From Uranotaenia lowii (lineage: Eukaryota > Arthropoda > Insecta > Diptera > Culicidae), in NCBI RefSeq assembly GCF_029784155.1, contig NC_073693.1:222051303-222115302 (forward strand): a stretch of DNA of 64,000 bases, in the 5' to 3' direction. The number at the start of each line of letters is the position of its first letter. Position 1 is the first letter of the stretch. Below are positions 47,003 through 57,420 of the stretch, piece after piece. Below the pieces are notes generated by a model. The model did not search any database, was not told where the DNA came from, and worked only from the letters and a program-made list of their open reading frames with translations. The translations under genes were made by a program, and so were the position numbers.

Positions 47003-49825
47003 ATGGCCAACGTAACGGATCTGTTGCACATAAACGTTGACAAACTTTTCGAGCAGCATGGGGTCGCAGAAATCGATCAGGTACATAAGCGGCTTCAAGC
47101 GGAAGTCGAACTTAAGCGAGAGGAATTACGCACTATGGTTGGGTAGGTTTTTGACTACTTTTTTTTCTAAATATAATTCAACCTCACCAATCCTCACTGT
47201 GTTTTAGGGAAAGGTATCGCGATTTACTAAAAGCGGCGGACACAATCGGTGACATGCGGAATACTGCCGGCTCGATAATCCAGAACATCGATAACATAAC
47301 CACCACCTGTCGCAACCTCAACGAACATCAGTTGATCGGCTTCCGGTCGGGAACTGACACGCATAAGACACAGCGCAAAAACTCGAACAGCAAATTTCAC
47401 GGTGTGATTGTGCAGATAAAACTACTGACCAGTTTACCGGAAATGATTTGGAGCGCCATCGATGCTGAGGATTATTTCGTGGCAACACAGCTGTTCATTT
47501 TCTCGAGGCATATTTCGACCGGGCTACAATTGGATACAAACAGTGACATGATGAACAAGTTCCCGGTTGCTAAAAAACAATGGGCAGTTTTGAGCCAATT
47601 CTTTTTTACCATTAAGCAGAATTGTGCCAACTGTTTGGAACGGGAAGATTTATCACCGGACGTAGCGGCTAAATGTTTAGCTAGCCTGTTACTCTTAGAA
47701 AACTGTCAACTGGATCATATTCTGTCCACTTTTGTCCAAATGCGCTTGAAAGCATTTTCCCGGGTGGTTCAAGAAGTTTCCCAATATGAAAAGGTTAAGG
47801 ACAAAATCTTGACAAGCTTAAAACTGTTGATGAATACCGTTGAGTTGATCCACATGTGTTTCATTGGGTCTGATGCTCTCCTTCTAGAAGAACTCTCCTT
47901 AATCACCAACGAAAGCTCACCACCAACCATTGCTTATTTCAAATCTGAGGATCCCAAAATTATACAGATCTTACCCGGAATTATACGTAATTTTCGTCCT
48001 AGGATTCAGCTTCAACCTCTGAACTCTGAATTAGTTCGTAAAAGTTCTCAAAACTGGTTGCAAACTGTAGAAAAAGTTGTCACGAATCAGTTTGGTCATC
48101 TCTTTAACTTGATTCCTTCTATTAAAATGTTACAAGATGTCAAAAAACACTGCCTTGAAACAGCCGAGCGGCCAGGCTCGTGGTCTGAAAATTGTCGTGA
48201 TTTGTCTCTGCCGGAAAGTCTGAATTTCTATTTGCTCTATTATCAACCACTGTTTAATTCACGTGCTAAAGCAATAATTGAACACGACTGGTCCGAAATA
48301 ATAGATGCTAACCGTAAGGATGTCCATAACTTGATGTTGTCCATCAAAACTGACAAATTACTCAGAGAACATAAAACTTTCGTTTGGTCTGAGTCCAGTG
48401 AGGATATTCCAAGAAATTTAAAAGAAGCTCTTGATCGCACTCATTTAGCTTCCCACCCACTTCTCATGAAATATTTTGCCTTCCCTCCGGCCTTGGTAGA
48501 ACTATCACTTCATTTGGATGGAAAAATTCAATCGATGACAAATGATATAATTTCTTTTCGAGAAACTTCCAGTCCAAGCGAATCAGAGCAATTTGAGGAA
48601 TTTTTCAGTGAGTGCAGTGTCCAAAATTTCACTGAACTCCTTAGCTCTCTGAGATCAGTTGAATTGAAAGATAACTTAGAAGCAGTAATTCTTATGGCCC
48701 GTTTGATCGCGACCTTCAAAACAATATGTCCCGCATTAAAACAATGTATTGCACCTCTCAAACAAACGGAAAAATATGCTCCTTGGCAAGATAATTTCGC
48801 AGAAAAGGAAAAAGGTAACTCCAACACGGAAGATCGTTGGCATCGTATCGAAGGTCTTCTGGATGAGGAAAGCTTACGATTTTGGTCTCTTTGGCTGGAG
48901 GATTTTACCAAGATGTGGCCCCTACTTGAACAGAACGTCGGATATCCAACACTTCTTTCTCATTTTCCCGTATGTTGTATGAATTTATTTCAAAGGTTGT
49001 TTTTAAATTTATTTTTATTTTTTTCTTTATTGGCAGCTCTGGGATACTATCACAATTGAAGAAAACGACGAACAAAACCAGATCGTTCAATCCACGATAC
49101 GCATACCGGCTCTTCCCAGCTTTCCACTTCAAAAGCAACTTCACGCTATCGTTTCTCTCCTTAACCACCAAATTCCGCACACCTTACCTAAACCGATTCA
49201 TGTTCAAATCATCGATCGTCTTACAACTAGTTTCATGGAACACTATCAGGCTTTAGCAAGCAATGAATTCGTTCAGAAAAATCAGAATTGTTCCCTCCAA
49301 TACTATTTTGATCTGAAATTCCTCCAGCTGCTTTTCACTGGATCCGATCAAAAACATTTCCTCGATCGATGTAACCATCTGGTGGCTACATTCAAAGGCC
49401 ACATTGACCCATTCGATTTTGACGTATTCTACTCCCATTTAAATGTCAACGTGAAACGTGCAATTCAACGGATGCAACAGTTTTTCGGAGTTCTGCTGAT
49501 CAATGACGATCAGTTGAGCACGCTCTCCGGGGCAGCATCAGCGACGACGACGACAACGACAGCAAAGCCGAAAAGTCAAACGCACGACAAAAATCCCAAC
49601 ATTTTGGCGCTCAGTTCCAACAGCGCCAGCGAAACATGGTTCCCGCTGCTGCCAATAGTGACCAAGGAAACTTTGACCAGTTTAGCTCTGGTCAATGCTC
49701 CAGAAAGCTCGAAACCTGTAGCCAGTGTCGTTGCGGAAGAAAAGGTTAGTCTTACAAAACAAATTTTTTCTTCATTATCCGTTAGAGCAGATGGACCCAA
49801 TCATTTAACTATGAAAACAACCTGA
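47003..49825 (+). CDS. COG1: Conserved oligomeric Golgi complex subunit 1
   Basis: COG1 belongs to lobe A/B of the COG tether, which captures vesicles recycling glycosylation enzymes within the Golgi. Exons are 47003-47142, 47208-48969 and 49037-49825, joining in frame to about 896 residues; the human protein is 980. The N-terminus has the family signature: LLHINVDKLFEQHGVAEI, then KREELRTMVGERYRDLLKAADTIGDM, a helical region shared with Vps51-type tethers. The middle is helical (ADxYFVATQLFIFSRHI) with no catalytic motif, as expected of a scaffold. Near residues 800-820 there is a Thr- and Ala-rich run from ACG repeats (49542-49566). The end is uncertain: the frame closes at 49825, but a donor-like AAG|GTTAGT at 49744/49745 could splice to a further exon that I did not find. 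Confidence 0.88.
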
Positions 49826-50055
49826 CTTTAGAGGCATGTGGTTCAATTATTGGATTAAAGTCTTTCTTCTGACAGGATAATTTTGATTTTATATAAAAAC
49901 ATTATTTGCTAATACCCCAATAGAGATAAAATAACTTTTTCAAAAATAATCTCTCTGGAGCCACCATTGCTCCGGTTACGAGTAAACCTACACTTGATCA
50001 TGAAGAATTTTAAATTTGAATTTCATTAAACCATGATTACTAAGCCCTATGCACT
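49826..50055. other. Spacer with one copy of the CTCTCTGGAGCCACC motif
   Basis: No gene is seen. ATCTCTCTGGAGCCACC lies at about 49949-49965, matching the motif that occurs three times at 12.5-14.0 kb. Confidence 0.4.
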
Positions 50056-50260
50056 AGATTGCCGCAAATTTGTATGGGAAATTCAAAACCTTTAGAACGT
50101 TATGCGCTGCAGGCTAGAATTGATCCTATGCCTAGTACAAGATCTCATGTCAAATTTGGCCGAGATCGCCCAGATCGGACCACGGGAAGAGGCCGCTCAA
50201 CGAGCCTCAAGTTTGTATAGGGTTTTGAGAGACTTTGTTAGTGAGAAACATGAAATTCCA
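50056..50260. repeat. Foldback MITE family, copy 2
   Basis: TTATGCGCTGCAGGCT, CCTAGTACAAG, CATGTCAAATTTGG, CACGGGAAG and GCTCAACGAGCCT match the inverted sequence of the repeat at 19926-20215. This copy lacks the second arm. It contains no open frame. Confidence 0.65.
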
Positions 50261-50360
50261 GTTTTTCATCAATAACTTTGGTTATCTTCGGTCGATTTCT
50301 TTTGAACACGATTTTTCTTGCAGCCTAACTATGAAAAATATTTCATCCGAAGACTGCATC

Positions 50361-50555
50361 GATTAGAGTTAAGATAATAATGTTATTAGGCTTCAAAAAT
50401 GGGCTAACTTTTTTAAGGGTGGTATTCATCTATGTAAATAAGTCGGGGCGGTCGAACATATTAACGCCTCATTATCAGAGATGAATACCGTCCTTAAAAA
50501 AGTTAGCACATTTTTAAAGCCTAATAACTTCTTTTTCTTAACTTTAAATCAGAAC
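50361..50555. repeat. MITE with ~75-bp imperfect inverted repeats
   Basis: The left arm (about 50361-50446) and right arm (about 50477-50555) are inverted copies. The best block shares GCTAACTTTTTTAAGG and GGTATTCATCT, and the arms extend outward through GTTATTAGGCTT. About 30 bp separate them. No frame and no certain target duplication are seen. Confidence 0.7.
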
Positions 50556-50726
50556 AACATCTAATGTTTTCAATATTTTTTTACGGGACTGAAACACGCA
50601 ATTTCAACTTCAGTACAACGGTGCGATAGCCAACTACGCCACAGTGAACGTGACGAAAATGTTCTTTTTTTGTTATTTTAAACCAATTCGGTATCGATTT
50701 TTGAATACGGCGAATGCGCCAACTGT

Positions 50727-53700
50727 TATTTATTTATTTATTTACATAGTATACCGTCTCACGACATAACTTGACGAACATAATTCCTATAGTTCACTCG
50801 GTTCATGGCAACCGTTCTCCAATTTCTCGGGCACCCCACGTTCGCCAGATCACGCTCCATTTGGTCTAACCACCTCGCTCGTTGCGCCCCCGCTCGTCTT
50901 GTTCCAACCTGATTCGTAACGAACACCTGTTTTGCACGACAGTCGTCCGGCATTCTCGCAACATGTCCCGCCCAGCGTATCCGGCCAGCCTTCACCACCT
51001 TCTGGATACTGGGTTCGCCGTAGAGTCGCGCGAGCTCGTGGTTCATCCTTCGCCTCCACACTCCGTTCTCCTGTACGCCGCCAAAGATGGTTCTTAATAC
51101 TCGTCGCTCGAATACTCCGAGTGTACGCAGGTCCTCCTCGAGCAATATCCATTTCTCGTGCCCGTAGAGAACAACCGGTCTAATGAGCGTCATATACAGG
51201 TTACACTTCGTGCGAGGGCTAAGTCTTCTCGACCGCAGTTGCTTGTGGAGTCCATAGTAGGCACGACTTCCGCTGATAATTCGCCTCCGGATCTCACGAC
51301 TGGTGTCATTGTCTGCGGTCACCAGTGAGCCGAGATAGACAAAGTCTTCGACTATCTCCAGCTCGTCGCCGTCGATCGTGGCCTTGTTTCTATTGGACAA
51401 GCGGGTTCGGTTGGTCCCGGATCCGCAGGCCAGCATGTACTTCGTCTTGGACGTATTGATCATCAACCCAATCCTTCCTGCTTCGCGTTTTAGTTTGCGG
51501 TAGATCTCCTCCACCGCCGCAGATGATCTGCCCACTATATCAATGTCATCGGCAAAGCAGATAAGTTGACTGGATCTGTTGAAAATCGTGCCCCGCATTT
51601 CGCCCACCGCTCTTCGAATAACACCTTCTAGCGCCACGTTGAACATCATAAAGGATAGACCATCACCTTGTCGAAGCCCTCTGCGCGATTCGAATGAACT
51701 CGACAATTCACCCGAAATCCGCACACAGCACTGCGTTCCATCCATCGTTGCCTTGATCAGTCTGATCAGCTTCCCGGAAAACCCGTTCTCGTCCATGATT
51801 TTCCATAGCTCGTTACGGTCGATCGTGTCGTATGCGGCTTTGAAGTCGATGAATAGATGGTGCGTAGGGACTTGGTGTTCCCGGCATTTTTGGAGGATTT
51901 GTCGTAATGTGAATATCTGGTCCGTCGTTGACCGTCCCTCCATGAAACCGGCCTGATGACTTCCCACGAATCTGTTTGCTTGTGGCGTTAGGCGGCGGAG
52001 TAGGATTCGGGACAACACTTTGTAGGCGGCATTGAGGACAGTGATCGCTACCTCTCACAGTCCAATTTGTCGCCCTTCTTGTAGATGGGGCATATTACCC
52101 CCTCCTTCCACTCCTCTGGTAGCTGTTCTATGTCCCAGATCCGGACTATCAACCGATGTAGGCAATCGGCCAACTTGTCCAGGCCCATTTTGATGAGTTC
52201 CGCTGCGATGCCATCCTTCTCAGCCGACTTGTTTCTATTCAGCTGGCGAATGGCTTCCTTAACTTCACTCATCGTTGGGAGTGGCTCCTCTACGTCGTTG
52301 GCTACGCCGCCGATGTATCTTCCCCCACCGTCTTGATCTCCTGCATGTGCGCCGTTCAGGTGTTCATCGAAGTGCTGCTTCCACCTTTTGATCACCTCAC
52401 GATTGTCCGTCAGGATGCCCCCGTCCTTATCCCGGCACGTTCCGGCTTGCGGCACGAAGCCCTTGCGGGATGCGTTGAGTTTCTGGTAGAACTTTCGTGT
52501 TTCTTGGGAACGATGCAGCTGCTCCAGCTCCTCGAGCTCCTCCTCCTCCAGGCGGCGCTTTTTCTCCTGGAAAATACGGACTCGCTGCCTCTTCCGCTGT
52601 CGGTGATTTTCCACATTTCGACGAGTGCCTCTTTGCACTACTGCCGCCCGCGCGGCATTCTCCTCGTCCATCATCCTCCTACACTCCTCGTCGAACCAGT
52701 CGTTCCGTCGAGATCGCTCCACATAACTGATGACGTTCTCCTCAGCACTGTTGATGGCTGTTTTGATGGTATCCCAACAGTCCTCGAGAGGGGCTTCGTC
52801 AAGCTCGCCCTCTGCCGGCAGCGCTGCTTCGACCGATTGCGCGTAGTCTGCCGCGACCTCAGGTTGCTTCAGTCGTGCGATATTTAACCGAGGCGGGCGC
52901 CGGTTTCGTGTGTTGTTCACTACGGAGAGTTTTGGGCGCATCTTTACCATCACCAGATAGTGATCTGACTCGATGTTGGCGCCTCGACAGGATCTGACGT
53001 CGATGATGTCCGAGAAGTGCCGGCTGTCAATCAAAACGTGGTCGATCTGTGATTGCGTTTGGAACGGTGATCTCCAGGTGTACTTGTGTGGGAGGCGGTG
53101 CTGGAAAAAGATACTACGTACGGCCATTGGTTTGGAGGCGGCGAAATCTATAAGTCTGAGGCCGTTTTCGTTGGTCAGCTGGTGCGCACTGAACCTTCCA
53201 ATTGTCGGTTTGAATTCCTTCTCCTGGCCGACCTGAGCATTAAAATCCCCGATGACGAAACATACCTTCACTTGTCACAATTGATGGCGAGGAAACTACC
53301 CTTAACTACAGGGGTCAGAAACAAACATCTTGATATCATGTTTTGGGCAACGGTCGTATTCACGCTCCAGCTGTGCGTAAAATTCGTCTTTGTCGTCACC
53401 GGTACTTCCGAGGTGAGGGCTGTGCACGTTGATGATGCTGATGTTGAAGAACCGGCCCTTGATTCTCAACCGGCACATTCGTGAGTTGATCGGCCATCAC
53501 CCGATCACGCGCTTTTGCATCTTTCCCATCACTTTAAAATCTGTTCCAAGCTCGTGTGTGTTGCCGCAGCTCTGGTAGATGGCACGACCATCTGGGTACA
53601 TTCGTCCTTCCAGCATACCTCCTGCAGTGCTACGATGTCGAATTTGCGGCTCTTCAATTCGTTGGAGAGCACGTGGGTACTGCCCACAAAATTTAGAGAT

Positions 53701-54067
53701 TGGCAGTTCCATGTTCCAAGTTTCCAATCGCTAGTACCTTTTCGTCGCGTGGGTCTTTGCCGATTTCCATCCGAAATTTGTTGTTCGTTGTTCGTTGCTT
53801 ATGTTTTTTGTAGTCACGGGCTCGCAAGGCCCGCAGCTAACCCCACTATCACGCAGGAGGACCGTCGTGATGTTGCTGTTTTGGGTCCCGAACACCACCA
53901 GGACTTTGTTGCACTCCGCACGCCGCCCCTGACATGGAGAACAGACGCGTACGAAGCCCCCTAACTCAGTCTAGCATCCACCGGGGTTGGGTACCCGATC
54001 TCCGCTAAGGTTGCTCGCACCCCAGCTAGCACCACGGGGAGGTAGAGAATCGGAGTTGCAGACAACG
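50727..54067 (-). mobile_element. Loner/I-like non-LTR retrotransposon, nearly full length, frame-broken
   Basis: Read on the minus strand from about 54067 to a (TAAA)n-type tail at about 50727-50750. The endonuclease N-terminus is spread over several frames (53.5-53.95 kb). From 53271 a 407-codon frame holds GDFNAQVG, QIDHVLID and SDHYLV, then the RT start (LPEEWKEGVICPIYKKGD). A frameshift near 52030-52048 leads into a 419-codon frame (52018-50759) with QAGFMEGRSTTDQIF, FIDFKAAYDTID, GLRQGDG, FADDIDIVGRS and the tail region WAGHVARMPDD ending VRQVMS. No RNase H domain is seen. The 5' UTR-like part abuts the mariner remnant at about 54068. The clade label rests on memory of motif style and is tentative. 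A 5'-truncated sister copy lies at 56360-57357. Confidence 0.85.
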
Positions 54068-54880
54068 AAAATGGAGGTGAACCTACGCGAGTCGAGAGAA
54101 CAAATTCTTTCCAAACACCTGGAATTTTCTGAACTGTCGCACCGACAGTTGGGAAAAATGTTGAACATTCACCATTCAACCGTCTCCAGTGTTGAAGCGA
54201 TTCCAGGAACGGTTGACATTGGATCGCGGCAAAGGAGCTGGAAGAAAACCGGGACCTGAGAACAAAAAGACGGAGGAAAAAGTAAAGCGGATGATTAAAG
54301 CAAATCCCAACGTCTCAAGCCGCGATTTGGCTAAAAAGATCGACTTGTCGCAGAGCTACGTCCATATAATGCAAAGAATAGAGCTGGACTACACACATAC
54401 AAGGTACAGAACTTTCCAAACCGCGAGAAAAAAAACTCGGGCACGGAAGCTCTACGGAAGATGTTGACAACATATTTGGGGTTGACGTTTTTTACCTGCA
54501 AGAGCAAATTCGATGTGGACGACAAATTTAAGAAGAAGAAAAGTCGAAGTTCGTCTCAATATCTCGTTTAGCATGCCATCTGCTCTTGCGGACTGAGGAG
54601 TGAGCCTTTCGTGATAAAGGGCACAGTAAATGGCGAGATCTTCAAATCTGAATGCCTCAAGAAGCGCCTTTTGCCGTTCTTGCAGCAGCATGACGAAGCT
54701 CCGCTATTTGGGATAGATTTGGCATCATGCTACTATTCTAAAAGTGTCCTGGAGATGTATGAGGTATTTAGTTCCAAAGAACATGAACCCGCCAAACTGT
54801 CCAGAGCTGCGCCCGGTTCGCTTTCTGCCATGCAATGTGGAGAGAGTCCACGAACTGCCATAACAACATTTTCGTAACCA
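54068..54880 (+). pseudogene. Mariner-superfamily transposase remnant (ITmD37E-like)
   Basis: Starting at ATG 54071 the frame reads an N-terminal helix-turn-helix (SHRQLGKMLNIHHSTVSSV). It then shifts frame into LKRFQERLTLDRGKGAGRKPGPENKKTEEK and a second helix-turn-helix (NVSSRDLAKKIDLSQSYVHIMQ) with RTFQTARKKTRARKLY. After a gap and more stops comes PFVIKGTVNGEIFKSECLKKRLLPFL and DEAPLFGIDLASCYYSKSVLEMYE, which carries the second catalytic Asp region. The first Asp block and the C-terminal catalytic region are degraded. I recall this pattern from mosquito ITmD37E elements. It is dead; terminal repeats were not identified. Confidence 0.78.
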
Positions 54881-54894
54881 ATAACATCACATTT

Positions 54895-56060
54895 CACATA
54901 TGGCTCCATCTGCTTGATAAGTTTTCGAGCTTTCTTTCTTCCCGTTTCTCCTCTGAAAGAAGGAGGGGTCTTGAATCTTATAAAAACCTCTAATGTAAAC
55001 TATGGTTTCTATTGCTTGAAAAGTTTTACAAACTTATTATATTTCTTGTATTTAAAAAACAATTCCCAATTTGTTGCCATCTGCTAGATTAGCACCCGAG
55101 TTATTCAAAAATAATTGTGTATAAAATAAGTATGTAAGTATGCTTCCCCTTCCTATCGAATCAGTGCTATGAGGAAGAAGCCTTAATTAATTATAGAGAA
55201 AACTCTACACAAATAACTTCTGCTATTTAATTTAAAAAATTAGTTCTCAGTAGTTGGATCACTCCAAAGATATTGTTAGAAAACTTCGCTCCTCCTTCCC
55301 CTCTTCCGTAGGAGAGAGGGAGAGGTCATTTCTCGTACTCTAATAAACTTTCATGATAATTTTTTTTTGTTCGATTAGTTCTCGAGTAATGCATAAAACT
55401 GTATGGAAGATCCCCTTTCCCCAGTGGAAGGACAGATGGGTCTCAAACATCGCGGAAACTTGATTCGTAGCCTTAAACATCCTAGGTGAAATTTGAATTC
55501 ATTTGCATGATAAGTTATAGAATAATGCAATAAATTGTATGGAAGACCCCCTATCACCCTTTGTATCTCCCCAATCAAAGAGGGTGGAGTCCCGAATAAT
55601 CATAGAAACATTTCTCGTACCCAAATAACCACCCATGTCAAATTCGGTTCCGTTTGCTTGATTGGTTCTCGAATTTTGCATATTGTATGCAAGGCAACTC
55701 CCCTTTATCTATCACCCCACTGGAAGGAGAATGTAGTACCTAATATGCATAGTAATATTCCTCGTAACTACTCAAATACCCTACCAAGCGAAATTTGATT
55801 TCATTTACTGGATAAGTTCTCGAGTGATGTAAAAAATTGTATGAGTGCACCCTCCCACCTTAAGATTTCCCCACAGGAAGAACAGAGGGTTCTCAAAATA
55901 TCATAGAGACATCTCTCGTATTAAAATACCTTCCTATGCTAAATTTAGATCCATATGCTTAAAAAGTTTTCCAATTATGCTGGAAAATGTAAAGGAGCCC
56001 CTCCCCTCTTTCTATCTATCCACAAAAAGGAGAGAAGGGTATTAGTACACAGGAATTTTA
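54895..56060. repeat. Degenerate tandem repeat field, period ~150 bp
   Basis: A block with TTTGCTTGATAAGTTCTCGAG, then ATGCAAAAAATTGTATGG, a pyrimidine-rich CCCCTCCC/TCCCC run, GGAAGGAGAG-type purines, CATAGAAACAT and TCGTACCCAAATA recurs. Start points fall near 55377, 55512, 55663, 55813 and 55963, spaced 135-151 bp, with more eroded units before 55377. The pyrimidine and purine runs are complementary within each unit and could form a hairpin. I recall such units as common in mosquito genomes. No coding sequence. Confidence 0.65.
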
Positions 56061-56346
56061 TTAACTTTTTGGACTTTTATTATTCAAACTGCAATATCTC
56101 AGAAACTACGCAACGCTTTATATTGAAATTTTTCAGAGCGATTGTTGAAATGTAAAGTTTTTGAAAAGTTCTATCGATGGGATCAAAAGTTAAGCAATGT
56201 ACAATATTTCGGCATGAACCTAAAAATGCGATTTCTATGGAATTTTGAACGATTCATGAGAACAATATCTTTTCCATCCACAAATCAGTCAAATAATGTC
56301 TCAAAGAAGCAATGAAAAAAAGAAAAAATTTAGTAAATGATCCATT
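56061..56346. other. Spacer
   Basis: This AT-rich stretch shows no gene or clear repeat. It ends at the 13-bp target duplication of the next element. Confidence 0.4.
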
Positions 56347-57370
56347 TGTGTTTTGAAATGAGCTGTGTGCGGATTTCGGGTGAATTGTCGAGTTCATTCG
56401 AATCGCGCACGGGGCTTCGACAAGGTGATGGTCTATCCTGCATGATGTTCAACGTGGCGCTAGAAGGTGTTATTCGACGAGCGGTGGGCGAAATGCGGAG
56501 CACGATTTTCAACAGATCCAGTCAACTTATCTGCTTTGCCGATGACATTGATATAGTGGGCAGATCATCTGCGGCGGTGGAGGAGATCTACCGCAAACTG
56601 AAACGCGAAGCAGGAAGGATTGGGTTGATGATTAATACGTCCAAGACAAAGTACATGCTGTCCTGCGGATCCGAGACCGACCGAACCCGCTTGTCCAGTA
56701 ATAACAAGGTCACGATCGACGGCGACGAGCTGGAGATAGTCGAAGACTTGTCTATCTCGGCTCACTGGTGACCGCAGACAATGACACCAGCCGTGAGATC
56801 CGGAGGCGAATTATCAGCGGAAGTCGTGCCTACTATGGACTCCACAAGCAACTGCGGTCGAGAAGACTTAGCCCTCGCACGAAGTGTAACCTGTATACGA
56901 CGCTTATTAGACCGGTTGTTCTCTACGGGCACGAGACATGGATATTGCTCGAGGAGGACCTGCGTACACTCGGAGTTTTCGAGCGACGAGTGTTAAGAAC
57001 CATCTTTGGCGGCGTACAGGAGGACGGAGTGTGGAGGCGAAGGATGAACCACGAGCTCGCGCGATTCTACGGCGAACTCAGTATCCAGAAGGTGGTGAAG
57101 ACTGGCCGGATACGCTGGGCGGGACATGTTGCGAGAATGCCGGATGACTGTCCTGCAAAACAGGTGTTCGCCACGAATCCGGTAGGAACAAGACGAGCGG
57201 GGGCGCAACGAGCGAGGTGGTTAGACCAAGTGGAGCGTGATCTGGCGAACGTGGGGTGCCCGAGAAATTGGGGAACGGTTGCCATGGACCGAGTGAATTT
57301 TAGGAATTATGTTCGTCAAGTTATGTCGTAAGACGGAATACTATGTAAATAAAATAATGTGTTTTGAAAT
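56347..57370 (+). mobile_element. 5'-truncated second copy of the Loner/I-like LINE
   Basis: TGTGTTTTGAAAT at 56347-56359 is repeated at 57358-57370, a 13-bp target duplication. Between them lies the 3' third of the same LINE family as 50727-54067, in the opposite orientation: CVRISGELSSSFES, GLRQGDG, FADDIDIVGRS and the end WAGHVARMPDD...VRQVMS at 57331. Compared with the other copy, one T is missing near 56750 (EDLSISAHW in place of EDFVYLGSL), which splits the frame into 56363-56771 and 56768-57331. Truncation at the 5' end is the usual result of incomplete reverse transcription. The 3' tail is short and A-rich. Confidence 0.88.
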
Positions 57371-57420
57371 TAGAATGTCACAAAATTGTTTTAGGTTTTT
57401 GATTGAAACAGATTCAGTAA

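Noticed and set aside
49542..49566. ACG/ACA repeats as a microsatellite expansion
   Set aside because: Short, in frame within COG1 (Thr/Ala run) and unremarkable in length.
54895..56060. CRISPR-like array
   Set aside because: Repeat units are long, diverged and without unique spacers; the DNA is eukaryotic.
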